The notes under the pieces are model-generated. The model did not search any database. It was not told where the DNA came from and saw nothing but the letters and a program-made list of their open reading frames with translations. From DASSBR01 sp035701285 (GTDB taxonomy: Bacteria > Pseudomonadota > Gammaproteobacteria > Natronospirales > DASSBR01), in NCBI GenBank assembly GCA_035701285.1, contig DASSNT010000069.1, forward strand, positions 1-31,349: 31,349 nt of DNA, written 5' to 3'. Shown piece after piece: positions 7,591 to 16,336 of this stretch. Position 1 is the stretch's first letter; every line of letters starts with the position of its first letter. The position numbers were made by a program, and so were the translations under genes.

Positions 7591-9183
7591 CTACGCAACC
7601 TTGCGCGACTCCAGATATTCGTCGTAGGCGCCGGCGTAATTCACCAGCCCTGCCGGTGTCAGCTCAATGATCCGGGTTGCCAGCGACGAGACGAATTCGC
7701 GATCGTGGCTGGCAAAGATCAGCGTGCCGGGGTAGTTGTCGAGCGCCAGGTTGAGTGACTCGATCGACTCCATATCGAGGTGATTGGTGGGCTCGTCCAG
7801 CACCATCACGTTGGGCGTTTGCAGCAGCAGCCGGCCGAACAGCATGCGGCCCTGCTCGCCGCCCGAGAGCACCGATACCTTCTTTTTGAAGTCGTCGCCG
7901 GAGAACAGCATCCGACCGAGAGTACTGCGCACCAGTTGGTCATCGCCCTGCTTCGACACCCATTGACTCATCCAGTCAAACACGCTCATGTCGCCGGCGA
8001 ATTCAGCGGCGTGATCCTGCGCGAAGTAGCCGATATTCGCGTTCTCCGTCCACTTGACGCGCCCGGCCTGTGGCGGCAGTTCGTCCACCAGCGTACGCAG
8101 CAGCGTCGTCTTGCCGATGCCGTTGGGGCCGATCACCGCAATCCGCTCGCCGACCTGCACCGTCAGGTCGAGCCCCTTGAACAACAGCTCGTCGCCATAG
8201 CCTTGCGTGAGATCGCTGACCTCGAGCGCCAGCCGGTAGAGTTTCTTGTCCTGCTCGAAGCGAATGTACGGGCTCTGGCGGCTCGACGGCTTGATCTCGT
8301 TGAGTTCGATTTTTTCGATCTGCCGCGCCCGCGACGTCGCCTGGCGCGCCTTGGACGCGTTGGCAGAGAAGCGGCTGACGAACGCGCGCAGCTCGGCGAT
8401 CTGCGCCTTTTTCTTCTTGTTGTCCGCCTGCAGGCGTTCGCGCGCCTGCGTCGAGGCCGTCATATAGTCGTCGTAATTGCCGGGATAGACCTTGATATCG
8501 CCGTAGTCGACGTCGGCCATGTGGGTGCAGACGCTGTTCAGGAAGTGGCGGTCATGCGAGATGATCACCATCGTGCTCTGGCGCTGGTTGAGCAAGTCTT
8601 CCAGCCAGCGGATGGTATTGATATCGAGGTTATTGGTCGGCTCGTCGAGCAGCAGGATATCGGGATCGGCAAACAGCGCCTGCGCCAACAGCACCCGCAG
8701 CTTGTAGCCCGGCGCGACCGCGCTCATCGGACCAAAGTGCTGCGACTCGGGAATTTCCAGGCCCAGCAACAAATCCCCCGCGCGTGCCTCGGCGGTGTAG
8801 CCTTCGAGTTCCGCGAACTCGGCCTCGAGATCGGCCACTTTCAGCCCATCCGCTTCGCTCATCTCCGCCTGCGAATAAATCCGGTCGCGCTCCTGCTTGA
8901 CGCGCCACAACTCGGCGTGACCCATGATGACGGTGTCAATCACGGAGAACGATTCGTAGGCGAACTGGTCCTGGCGCAGCTTGCCGAGGCGCAGCCCCTG
9001 GCCCACGCCGACCGTGCCCGCCGACGGCTCCAGCTCGCCGCCGAGGATCTTCATGAAGGTGGACTTGCCGCAGCCGTTGGCGCCGATCAGGCCATAGCGG
9101 TTGCCGTCGGCGAACTTGAGCGAGACGTTTTCGAACAGCGGCGCGCCGCCGAACTGCATCGTGATGTTAGCGGTTTGAAGCAA
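7591..9183 (-). CDS. ybiT: ABC-F ATPase YbiT
   Basis: This 530-residue protein has two ABC domains and no membrane segments. Domain 1 has Walker A GANGCGKST at 34-42 and LLLDEPTNNLD; domain 2 has GPNGIGKTT, the signature LSGGEQGR and VLDEPTNHLD. The linker (about 240-300) is basic and helical. The whole sequence aligns with my recollection of E. coli YbiT, a member of the ABC-F group that acts on the ribosome. The start is TTG at 9181-9183: it matches the YbiT N-terminus exactly and AGGA lies about six bases upstream. The next in-frame ATG is nine codons in and would remove part of the first strand. It heads a two-gene operon with the RIO kinase. Confidence 0.95.
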   Translation of the reverse strand: MLQTANITMQFGGAPLFENVSLKFADGNRYGLIGANGCGKSTFMKILGGELEPSAGTVGVGQGLRLGKLRQDQFAYESFSVIDTVIMGHAELWRVKQERDRIYSQAEMSEADGLKVADLEAEFAELEGYTAEARAGDLLLGLEIPESQHFGPMSAVAPGYKLRVLLAQALFADPDILLLDEPTNNLDINTIRWLEDLLNQRQSTMVIISHDRHFLNSVCTHMADVDYGDIKVYPGNYDDYMTASTQARERLQADNKKKKAQIAELRAFVSRFSANASKARQATSRARQIEKIELNEIKPSSRQSPYIRFEQDKKLYRLALEVSDLTQGYGDELLFKGLDLTVQVGERIAVIGPNGIGKTTLLRTLVDELPPQAGRVKWTENANIGYFAQDHAAEFAGDMSVFDWMSQWVSKQGDDQLVRSTLGRMLFSGDDFKKKVSVLSGGEQGRMLFGRLLLQTPNVMVLDEPTNHLDMESIESLNLALDNYPGTLIFASHDREFVSSLATRIIELTPAGLVNYAGAYDEYLESRKVA

Positions 9184-9260
9184 AAGAATTCCTGCGCGAG
9201 CGATGGATGAAAAACAGCCGCCTAGAATAACGCATCCGGGACCCGCACCCGAGCAAATAT

Positions 9261-9288
9261 CTGATTCGCAGCAGAAAATGTCTACAAT
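9261..9288 (+). promoter_or_regulatory. Candidate promoter of the M49-like peptidase gene
   Basis: TACAAT (5 of 6 matches to the -10 consensus) lies at 9283-9288, with CTGATT 16 bp upstream as a weak -35. The ATG at 9317 follows after an AGGAG ribosome-binding site. The 133-base gap to ybiT also has to hold the divergent ybiT promoter, which I could not place. Confidence 0.4.
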
Positions 9289-9316
9289 AGCTGCAGACTA
9301 TTAACAGGAGCGACGA

Positions 9317-11119
9317 ATGAATGGACGGTATCGCGCCGCGCTCGCGGCCGGCGGACTCGCAGCAGGATTAATCAGCATGACGTCACAGGCAGCGAATCTT
9401 CCCGACGGCTATTGGCGCCCTGAACAGGTCAAGCCGATCCTGTCGAAGACGGTGACGGTGCATCTGGCGCCTGATTTGTCCGGTTTGAGCCCTGCCGAGC
9501 GCGCGGCCGTCCAGGACCTGCTTGAAGCGGGCCGACTGCTGCACCGGATTTATCTCGAGCAGACGCATCGTGCGTCGCTGACCGCCAAAGCGCGTCTCGA
9601 AAAGCTCAACGACCAACTGGACCAGCCGCCGGCCACGCGCGACCTGCTCAAGCTGTTCTGGATGTTCAAGGGGCCGATCGCGACGACGCTCGACAACGAG
9701 CGCGAGCCATTCCTGCCGGTCGAGCCCCAGCCGCCCGGCCGCAACGTTTACCCGTGGAACATCGCTCGCGCAACGCTCGACCAATACCTTGCGGCGCATC
9801 CCCGTCAGCGGGACGCTCTGCTCGCCCCGCGGACGATTGTGCGCGAGGTTACCGCTGACAACATCGCCGCCGACCAGGCGACGCTGAAACAATATCCGGC
9901 GCTGGCCACGCTGCACCCGGACTTCGTGCACCGGCTCAGCGCGCTCGACGCCGACCGCGGCGCCTATTACGCCGTACCCTATTCCGTCGCCTACGCAGAC
10001 GACATCGTGCGGGCCTACCACCTGCTGTGGCACGCGGCCGACGCCATCGAGGCGAGCGACCCGGATTTTGCCGATTATTTGCGCAACCGCGGCCGCGACT
10101 TGCTGTCGGACAACTACGAGTCCGGTGACGCCGCCTGGGTAACAGGCGACTTCAAGACGCTGGACGCGCAGATCGGCAGCTTCGAGACTTACGACGACAA
10201 GCTTTATGGCGTGAAAACGTTCTTCAGCCTGAGCCTGCTGCTCAAGGACCGGCAGCGCAGCGCGGCGGTCAAAAAGGCGCTCAAGCACCTGCAGGCGATC
10301 GAAAACAACCTGCCCTACGAGCACCACAAGCAGGTGATTACCGACATCCCGGTCGGCGTCTACAACGTGATCGCCGACTTCGGCCAGGCGCGCGGCACCA
10401 ACACCGCGTCTATTCTGCCCAACGACCCGCGCCACGCCGAAAAGTACGGCCGCACCATCCTGCTGCGCTACAACATCATGACCAACCCGGCGCTGTTCGC
10501 GGACAGTGAGGCGGCCTGGAAGGCGGCCGTGGTGGAAGCCGATCAGGACGATCTGACAATGGACGGCGGCTTCCAGCGCACGCTGTGGCATGAGATCGGC
10601 CATTACCTGGGCGTCGCCCAGACCGTGGACGGGCGCAACCTCAACGCTGCGCTGGCGCCGAACGGCAACCTGTTCGAGGAGATGAAGGCGGACCTGGTGT
10701 CGCTGTTCGCCGCGCCCGAGCTGCACAAGGCCGGCTATTACAACGATGCGGCGTTGCGGGCGGTGTATGCGGCCGGCGTGGAGCGGACCCTACAGACGGT
10801 CAAGCCGCGGCGCGACCAGCCGTACCAGACGATGGAGCTGATGCAGATGAACTATTTTCTGCGTCACGGCCTGCTGAGCTTCGACCGCGACAGCGGCAGG
10901 CTGGCGATCCATTACGGCAAGTACCACGAGGTTGTGACCGACATGCTGCGCGACGTGCTGGCGATTCAATATGCCGGCAATCCCGACCGCGCGGCGGCGT
11001 TTATCGATGAATATGCCACCTGGGACGACGATGTGCAGGGTGTGATCGCGAAGCACATTCGCGCGGCGACGCAGTACCGCTACGCGCTGGTGAAATACGC
11101 CGCGCTGCAGGATCAGTAG
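9317..11119 (+). CDS. Exported M49-like zinc metallopeptidase (dipeptidyl peptidase III family relative)
   Basis: This 600-residue protein begins with a signal peptide (hydrophobic stretch about 6-22, likely cleavage near SQA at 23-25), so it is exported. The zinc site is HEIGH at 425-429, and EEMKAD at 454-459 supplies the second-helix glutamate. The segment IGSFETYDDKLYGVKTFF at 286-303 is also typical of this family. Classical dipeptidyl peptidase III has HELLGH, with one residue more between the histidines; bacterial relatives often have HExxH as here. It probably removes dipeptides from short peptides, but substrate choice is unknown. AGGAG lies seven bases before the ATG. Its stop overlaps that of the convergent cyclase gene by 7 bases. 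Confidence 0.85.
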   Translation: MNGRYRAALAAGGLAAGLISMTSQAANLPDGYWRPEQVKPILSKTVTVHLAPDLSGLSPAERAAVQDLLEAGRLLHRIYLEQTHRASLTAKARLEKLNDQLDQPPATRDLLKLFWMFKGPIATTLDNEREPFLPVEPQPPGRNVYPWNIARATLDQYLAAHPRQRDALLAPRTIVREVTADNIAADQATLKQYPALATLHPDFVHRLSALDADRGAYYAVPYSVAYADDIVRAYHLLWHAADAIEASDPDFADYLRNRGRDLLSDNYESGDAAWVTGDFKTLDAQIGSFETYDDKLYGVKTFFSLSLLLKDRQRSAAVKKALKHLQAIENNLPYEHHKQVITDIPVGVYNVIADFGQARGTNTASILPNDPRHAEKYGRTILLRYNIMTNPALFADSEAAWKAAVVEADQDDLTMDGGFQRTLWHEIGHYLGVAQTVDGRNLNAALAPNGNLFEEMKADLVSLFAAPELHKAGYYNDAALRAVYAAGVERTLQTVKPRRDQPYQTMELMQMNYFLRHGLLSFDRDSGRLAIHYGKYHEVVTDMLRDVLAIQYAGNPDRAAAFIDEYATWDDDVQGVIAKHIRAATQYRYALVKYAALQDQ

Positions 11120-12324
11120 TCGGGGGCGGAGAGCTCCCGGACGCCGAACTCCAGCTTGCGCTGGCGCTTGCACTCGTACATCGCGTTGTCGGCGCGCACG
11201 ACCGCCTCGTGCAGGCTCATCGGGCCGTCGTAAGCGGAAGCGCCTACGCTGACGTTAAGGCCAAGACTGGCGTCGACGTCCGTCAGCCGCAGCGGCGGCG
11301 CCTTTGCAAGCACGCTTTCAATGCGCGTCAGCGCATCGGCCGCGTCCGCATGCGGCAGCACCATCAGGAACTCGTCGCCGCCGAAGCGGTACAGCTTGTC
11401 GCCGCTCCGCAGCCGCGGCTGGACGATCGACACGAAGTACTTCAGCAGCTTGTCGCCGCTCTTGTGCCCGTAGTTGTCGTTGACTTCCTTCAGGTCGTCG
11501 AGGTCGCACACCAGCACTGCGCCGCCGCCGTCGCTGTTGAGCCCGACGCCTTCGTTGAAGGCGCGGCGATTAAGCACCCGTGTAAGCGAGTCGCGCATCG
11601 CCTCTTCCTGAAGCTGCGCATGGGCGGCGTTCAATTCGTCATGCGCCGCCTCGGCCTCCCGCCGGACATCGTCCAGCAGAATCAGCACCATGCCGAACGC
11701 CAGCAGCACGTCGAGGATCAGGTCCAGCCAGGCGTCGTAACGAAATGCCAGCCAGGCGATACTGTCCGGCGCCGGCGTCGCCGGATCATCGAGCAGGGCA
11801 ATCAGGTATAAGGTCCAGGTGACGGCGATCAGGATGAACATGCCGCCGCTTATTATCACGCCGATGTTGCGCCGCGGCGGCTTCACGTTCAGCAGCAACC
11901 AGGCGCCGCCCAAGCTCATCAGGATGACCGCCGGCGCCTGCCACATCATCAGCCCCACCAGCGACGGATCCAGCCTGAAGGTGATTGCCGCCCAGACGGC
12001 CGCTGCGGCCACCATCGGCAATACCAGCCGGTGGCCGATGCTCCGCGCGTACTCGAGCGTACCGCAGAACAGCAGTGCGAAAGCCGTCAGCTTGCCCAAC
12101 TGATAAAGGAAATTAGCAGTCGGAACGGGGGCGGCCTCACTCCAGACAAGAACGCCGACCGCGGCCGCGATCAGCACCCAGGCATTGGCCCATTTGAGGA
12201 AGTAGCGGCGCCCGACCGCGTAGGGCCGCAGCAGGAAAAACAGCAGCGCGAGCAACAGCCCGGCCGCGCCCTGGCTGGCGAGACCGATCGTTGCAATCAG
12301 CTTGATGACTTGATCCGGCGGCAT
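11113..12324 (-). CDS. Membrane-bound diguanylate cyclase (GGDEF)
   Basis: This 403-residue protein has an N-terminal membrane region of about seven hydrophobic helices (residues about 8-220), then a coiled-coil linker (about 220-243) and a GGDEF domain. GGDEF is at 315-319 and intact, so it should make cyclic di-GMP from GTP. RSGD at 306-309, five residues before GGDEF, is the product-inhibition I-site (RxxD). The domain opening is DSLTRVLNRRAF. The membrane part has no periplasmic domain I can name and may sense a membrane or redox signal. AAAGGGA precedes the ATG. It lies 106 bases after gmk on the same strand and could be read from there or from its own promoter. Confidence 0.93.
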   Translation of the reverse strand: MPPDQVIKLIATIGLASQGAAGLLLALLFFLLRPYAVGRRYFLKWANAWVLIAAAVGVLVWSEAAPVPTANFLYQLGKLTAFALLFCGTLEYARSIGHRLVLPMVAAAAVWAAITFRLDPSLVGLMMWQAPAVILMSLGGAWLLLNVKPPRRNIGVIISGGMFILIAVTWTLYLIALLDDPATPAPDSIAWLAFRYDAWLDLILDVLLAFGMVLILLDDVRREAEAAHDELNAAHAQLQEEAMRDSLTRVLNRRAFNEGVGLNSDGGGAVLVCDLDDLKEVNDNYGHKSGDKLLKYFVSIVQPRLRSGDKLYRFGGDEFLMVLPHADAADALTRIESVLAKAPPLRLTDVDASLGLNVSVGASAYDGPMSLHEAVVRADNAMYECKRQRKLEFGVRELSAPDY

Positions 12325-12430
12325 CAGCGGTTCCCTTTACCCCGATATCCACGCCAATGCTTTACACATCAACACTGGATAATGCGCCGCTCCGTCCTGA
12401 AAAGCAAATCCTAGTTGTAGCGGAAAAACC

Positions 12431-13057
12431 TCAGGGAATCAACAACTCACGCATTAGCGGCTTGAGTTCAGCCCGGTCCGGATGGGCGCCGTGGCTGTCG
12501 CCGGCGATGATCGCCTTGAGCTGGCCCAGCGCGTGGTCGAAATTGTCGTTGACGACGATGTAGTCGAACTCGTCCCAGTGCGACATGTCGGCCTCCGCGT
12601 CACGCAGGCGGCGCTCGATGACCGTGTCGCTGTCGGTACGGCGGCCGCGCAGCCGGCGCTCCAGCTCCGCCCGCGACGGCGGCAGGATGAAGATGCTGAT
12701 GGCATCGGGCATCGCCGCGCGAACCTGGCGCGCGCCCTGCCAGTCGATTTCCAGCAGCACGTCGATGCCGGCGGCCAGGCTTTGCTCGACCTGCTCCCGG
12801 CCGGTGCCGTAGTGATGATCGAAAACGCGGGCGTACTCGAGAAAGCGGCCCTCCGTCACCATTCGGGCGAACTCCTGCTCGGAGGTGAAGAAGTAGTCCC
12901 GGCCGTGCTGTTCGCTGGCCCGCCGCGGCCGGGTCGTGTAGGAAATCGACACCGTCAGCCGCGGATTTTCCGCGACCAGTTGCCGCACCAGACTGGTTTT
13001 GCCGGCCCCCGACGGCGCCGACATCAGGTACAGCCGGGCGCGGCTCTTACTCGACAT
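12431..13057 (-). CDS. gmk: Guanylate kinase
   Basis: This 208-residue enzyme converts GMP and ATP to GDP and ADP in the cytoplasm. The P-loop SAPSGAGKTSL is at 13-23. The GMP-binding region follows with SISYTTRPRR and HGRDYFF, and the lid region contains RRLRGRRTDSD. Length is normal for bacterial Gmk. Its ATG overlaps the end of yicC by 11 bases, so the two are translationally coupled. In many gammaproteobacteria gmk is followed by rpoZ and spoT; here a diguanylate cyclase gene follows and rpoZ is not in this window. Confidence 0.97.
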   Translation of the reverse strand: MSSKSRARLYLMSAPSGAGKTSLVRQLVAENPRLTVSISYTTRPRRASEQHGRDYFFTSEQEFARMVTEGRFLEYARVFDHHYGTGREQVEQSLAAGIDVLLEIDWQGARQVRAAMPDAISIFILPPSRAELERRLRGRRTDSDTVIERRLRDAEADMSHWDEFDYIVVNDNFDHALGQLKAIIAGDSHGAHPDRAELKPLMRELLIP

Positions 13058-13913
13058 TCTGCACCTGCTCGCGCATCTGCTCGATCAATACTTTGATTTC
13101 GACTGCCGCGTGAGTAGTTTCGGTATCGGCCGATTTGGAGCCGAGTGTATTCGCTTCCCGGTTGAATTCCTGCATCAGGAAGTCCAGCCGCCGGCCCACC
13201 GGTTCGTTGCGCTTCAGCGCTTTGTCGACTTCCGTGATGTGGCTCTCGAGGCGGTCCAACTCTTCGGCTACGTCGATCTTCTGCGCGGTGTAAACCAGCT
13301 CCTGGTTAAGCCGATCGTCATCCGGCGCCAGGTCCAGCTCCGCCAGGCGCGCCAGCAGCTTCGCCTTCATCTGCTCGCGCACGGCGGGTAGCCGGTCGCG
13401 CACCTTGCCGACGTAATCGGCAATGCCGGACGTCCGCTCACGCAGCAGGGCATCAATCCGGGCGCCCTCCGCGCGCCGGTTGGCCGCCAGCTCGTCCAGC
13501 GTCGCCGCCAGCAGATCAGCGATGGCCGCACCCAGACGCTCGGCATCCACCGTCGGCTCTCGCACCACGCCGGGCCAGCGCAGGATGTCCATCGGGTTCA
13601 GCGGCGCGGTGTTGGCCGCCTGCCCGGCAAGCGACTCCGCCGCCGCGGCAACGTCCGCGGCCAGCGCCTCATTGACGACCAGCGCGCCATCGGCCGCGGC
13701 AGCCTGCTCGAGCCGCAGCGTAACGTCGACCTTGCCGCGCTTGATCCGGCTAGCGATCTGCTGGCGCATGTGCGCCTCCAGTCCGCGAACCGGCTCCGGG
13801 AGCCGGAAGTGAGTCTCCAGATAGCGGTGATTAATCGAGCGCAACTCCAGCGTCATCACGCCCCAATCGCCGCGGCTCTCACCGCGGGCATACCCGGTCA
13901 TGCTCTGTATCAT
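13047..13913 (-). CDS. yicC: YicC-family endoribonuclease
   Basis: This 288-residue protein starts MIQSMTGYARG, the family hallmark, and contains RSINHRYLE and FRLPEP near the N-terminus. The C-terminal region has DVAEELDRLESHI and GRRLDFLMQEFNREANTLGS, typical of the DUF1732 end. E. coli YicC is an endoribonuclease that acts on small RNAs. I chose the ATG at 13911-13913, which gives the conserved start and has GGGAGAAAGGG upstream; an open frame continues further but would add about 170 unrelated residues. The gene overlaps gmk downstream and is divergent from the phosphatase gene across 286 bases in which I see no clear promoter or repeat. Confidence 0.96.
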   Translation of the reverse strand: MIQSMTGYARGESRGDWGVMTLELRSINHRYLETHFRLPEPVRGLEAHMRQQIASRIKRGKVDVTLRLEQAAAADGALVVNEALAADVAAAAESLAGQAANTAPLNPMDILRWPGVVREPTVDAERLGAAIADLLAATLDELAANRRAEGARIDALLRERTSGIADYVGKVRDRLPAVREQMKAKLLARLAELDLAPDDDRLNQELVYTAQKIDVAEELDRLESHITEVDKALKRNEPVGRRLDFLMQEFNREANTLGSKSADTETTHAAVEIKVLIEQMREQVQNVE

Positions 13914-14199
13914 CGAGGCCCTTTCTCCCGAAGCTGGTGTGTAAACTGGTACTGTCGCCGTTCGACGACATAAAACTGCAACCTTCGTCACCACTTTGGC
14001 GCGGCCGAACGTGTACGGTAGCGCCATGTATTCGACTCTGTTACCCCCTGAGGCGAAGCGGAATGGTAAGCTATTCCGGCTCGTGATGACCACGTTCACG
14101 CGGGCGGTTCCGCGTTCGTCGTTACGGCGAGAAGCGCTATTGTGCCATCGTCCGGCTGTGAATGGGCGTCTGGCGGTGCGTGGGGAGGATCGAGACCGC

Positions 14200-14937
14200 G
14201 TGAATATCGAAACCGCGCAAGCAACCCGGCTGGGGAACCGGCGCGAAAACCAGGACCGCGCCGCGATCCTGATCGGCGACACGCGGGTGCTGTTGATCGT
14301 CGCCGACGGCATGGGCGGCCATTCGGACGGCGCGGCGGCGGCGCAAGCCGCGGTCGATTCGCTGAGCCGGAGCTTCAAGAATTTGCGCGGTCGCAAGACC
14401 GGCGAGGCGTTTCTGCGCGACGCGCTGGCCGCCGCACACAAGTCAGTTTATGAACTGGGCGCTGAACAGCCCATAGCCAAGCGGCCCCGCACTACCTGCA
14501 CGATCTGCCTCGTTGACGAAGGCGTGGCACAGTGGGCGCACGTTGGCGACAGCCGCGTCTACTGGCTGCACGACGACGCGGTCGCGGCACGCACCCGCGA
14601 TCACAGCGCGGTCGAAGCGCTCTACCAGGCCGGCGAGATTTCCAACGACGACATGCTGACGCACCCGCTCCGTAACTATGTCGAGGAGTGCCTGGGCGGC
14701 GAGCCGGAGCAGCCGAAATTCGAGGTTGCGGAACCGGTTGAGTTGAGCCCGGGCGACATTATGCTGCTGTGTACGGACGGCCTCTGGGGAGCCTTGGGCG
14801 AGGCCGACATCGTCAAGCGCCTGCGCGCCGACGGCGAGTTCGACGACGTGATCGAAGACCTGGCGCGCCGCGCCGAGGCCGCCACGCATCCTGCCAGCGA
14901 TAACGTGACCGCCGCGGCGCTGCGCTGGGGCGTTTAG
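14200..14937 (+). CDS. PP2C-family Ser/Thr protein phosphatase
   Basis: This 245-residue protein is a single PP2C domain. It would remove phosphate from Ser/Thr residues using two or three metal ions. The metal and phosphate motifs are ENQD at 16-19, ADGMGGH at 35-41, VGDSRVY, TRDHS, CTDGLWG and ASDNVTA, all intact. I chose the GTG at 14200 because the domain begins there and GGAGG lies upstream, though 11 bases is long. In-frame starts at 14086 (ATG) and 13996 exist, but the added sequence does not resemble the family. There is no transmembrane segment. No partner Hanks-type kinase is adjacent, although such pairs are common. It converges on the small gene downstream with a 15-base gap. Confidence 0.88.
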   Translation: MNIETAQATRLGNRRENQDRAAILIGDTRVLLIVADGMGGHSDGAAAAQAAVDSLSRSFKNLRGRKTGEAFLRDALAAAHKSVYELGAEQPIAKRPRTTCTICLVDEGVAQWAHVGDSRVYWLHDDAVAARTRDHSAVEALYQAGEISNDDMLTHPLRNYVEECLGGEPEQPKFEVAEPVELSPGDIMLLCTDGLWGALGEADIVKRLRADGEFDDVIEDLARRAEAATHPASDNVTAAALRWGV

Positions 14938-14952
14938 AAGCCTTTCACATCA

Positions 14953-15243
14953 CTAATGTTCGGTGCGTGACACGAACTTGAAGAACCGGCTGGTATCTCC
15001 GCCCTTGGTTTCGTCCTGATACAGAAACGCCAGATCCGACTCGTCGAATTTGTCGAAGAACTCATCCCAGCCGATCTGCTCCAGCTTCTCATCATTGCCG
15101 ACACCCGGGAATTCGATTCGCAGGATTCCGGCATGTTCGCCCCGGCTTTCCGTTCCCCGCACCGTTGCCGGCAGGCCGTCGCGGGCCTCGACCCAGCGCC
15201 GAATGGTGTCGTGATCGGTTGTGGTGTGACTTTCTCCAGCCAT
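14953..15243 (-). CDS. Small conserved-looking hypothetical protein (96 residues)
   Basis: The start at 15243 (ATG) has an excellent AAGGAGG site six bases upstream, so a frame extending to 15276 is unlikely. The protein opens MAGESHTTTDHDTIRRW and contains ARDGLPATV, ILRIEFPG, WDEFFDKFDESDLAFLY and ends near FFKFVSR. It is strongly acidic, without signal peptide or membrane helix. I recall similar small proteins in proteobacteria sometimes carrying an unsupported '1,4-alpha-glucan branching enzyme' label; nothing here supports an enzyme. Function unknown. It is divergent from the MDR dehydrogenase gene. Confidence 0.85.
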   Translation of the reverse strand: MAGESHTTTDHDTIRRWVEARDGLPATVRGTESRGEHAGILRIEFPGVGNDEKLEQIGWDEFFDKFDESDLAFLYQDETKGGDTSRFFKFVSRTEH

Positions 15244-15355
15244 AAATCCTCCTTGATTGCTTGCCGTGCTCCTCACCCAGCTTCTTCTACAGCTTTAGGG
15301 ACTGTAATGTTAGACTGACAGCACACCGCCAAAAATCAAGCAAGGATGCTCCCCT

Positions 15356-16336
15356 ATGTTCCCTAAAGACACGATGCGCGCGGCTGTTCTGGTCGCGCCC
15401 GGTCAATTTGAAATCACCGAAGCCGAGCGACCTGCGCCCGGCCCCGACGAAGTACGGGTCCGGCTGCAGGGTTGCGGCGTGTGCGCATCCAATCTGCCGG
15501 CGTTCGAGGGCCGCGACTGGTTCGAATACCCGTTGCCACCCGGCGATCTAGGCCATGAAGGGTGGGGCATCGTCGACGCCTGCGGCGAAAACGTCCGCAA
15601 TGTAGAACCCGGAGCTCGTGTCGCGGCGCGCAGCTTCCGCGCCTATGCCGACTACGACGTCGCCAGGGCGGATTCGGTCGTTGCCATGCCGGACGCGCTC
15701 AATGCGGAGGCCTTTCCCGGGGAAGCGTTCGGCTGCGCGATGAATATTTTCCGCCGCGCCGACATTCGGGCGGGTCACACGGTTGCCATCGTTGGCGCCG
15801 GCTTTCTGGGCGCCTCGCTGACGCGCCTGGCCGCCGACGCCGGCGCCCGGGTGATCGCGATTTCCCGCTCATCGTTTTCGCTGGAACAGGCCAAAGTAAT
15901 GGGGGCGGCTGAAACGCTGCCGATGGAAGATCACTACGAGATCATCGCGGCAGTTGAAAAGCTGACGGAGGGGCGCTGGTGCGAACGGGTGATAGAGGCG
16001 ACTGGCAAGCAATGGCCGCTGGATCTCGCCGGCGAACTGACGGGCTTCGGTGGCCGGCTGGTGATCGCCGGGTTTCACCAGGACGGCCCGCGCAACGTGA
16101 ACATGCAGCTGTGGAACTGGCGCGGCATCGATGTCATCAATGCCCATGAGCGCGATCCGGCAGTGGCCGTCGACGGCATGCGTGCCGCCGTCGCCGCGGC
16201 CGCGGCCGGACAGCTCGACACCGCCCGGCTGGTGACGCACCGCTTCCCGCTGGCGGAACTCGGCGACGCGCTGGAAGCCGCCCGCAGCCGGCCCAGTGGT
16301 TTCACCAAGGCGGTCGTGATGATGGAGGATCTGTGA
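15356..16336 (+). CDS. Zinc-type medium-chain dehydrogenase/reductase (MDR)
   Basis: This 326-residue protein has the two-domain MDR layout. The catalytic domain has GCGVCASN at 39-46 (C43 as likely zinc ligand) and GHE at 66-68; E123 in PGEAFGC may be the third ligand. The nucleotide-binding domain has VAIVGAGFLG around 143-152. The four-cysteine structural-zinc lobe of classical alcohol dehydrogenases is absent, and the protein is shorter than usual. Substrate cannot be read from sequence; polyol or sugar-type substrates are plausible given the neighbour. A weak AAGGA lies 10 bases before the ATG at 15356; an internal ATG at 15374 is an alternative. Its TGA shares one base with the next ATG (TGATG), so the pair is coupled. 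Confidence 0.88.
   Translation: MFPKDTMRAAVLVAPGQFEITEAERPAPGPDEVRVRLQGCGVCASNLPAFEGRDWFEYPLPPGDLGHEGWGIVDACGENVRNVEPGARVAARSFRAYADYDVARADSVVAMPDALNAEAFPGEAFGCAMNIFRRADIRAGHTVAIVGAGFLGASLTRLAADAGARVIAISRSSFSLEQAKVMGAAETLPMEDHYEIIAAVEKLTEGRWCERVIEATGKQWPLDLAGELTGFGGRLVIAGFHQDGPRNVNMQLWNWRGIDVINAHERDPAVAVDGMRAAVAAAAAGQLDTARLVTHRFPLAELGDALEAARSRPSGFTKAVVMMEDL

Noticed and set aside
7780..9210. Plus-strand frame of 476 codons opposite ybiT
   Set aside because: Antisense shadow; the minus-strand product aligns throughout with YbiT.
13996..14199. N-terminal extension of the PP2C frame
   Set aside because: The 68 extra codons show no PP2C similarity and the domain begins at the GTG at 14200, although an in-frame ATG at 14086 remains possible.
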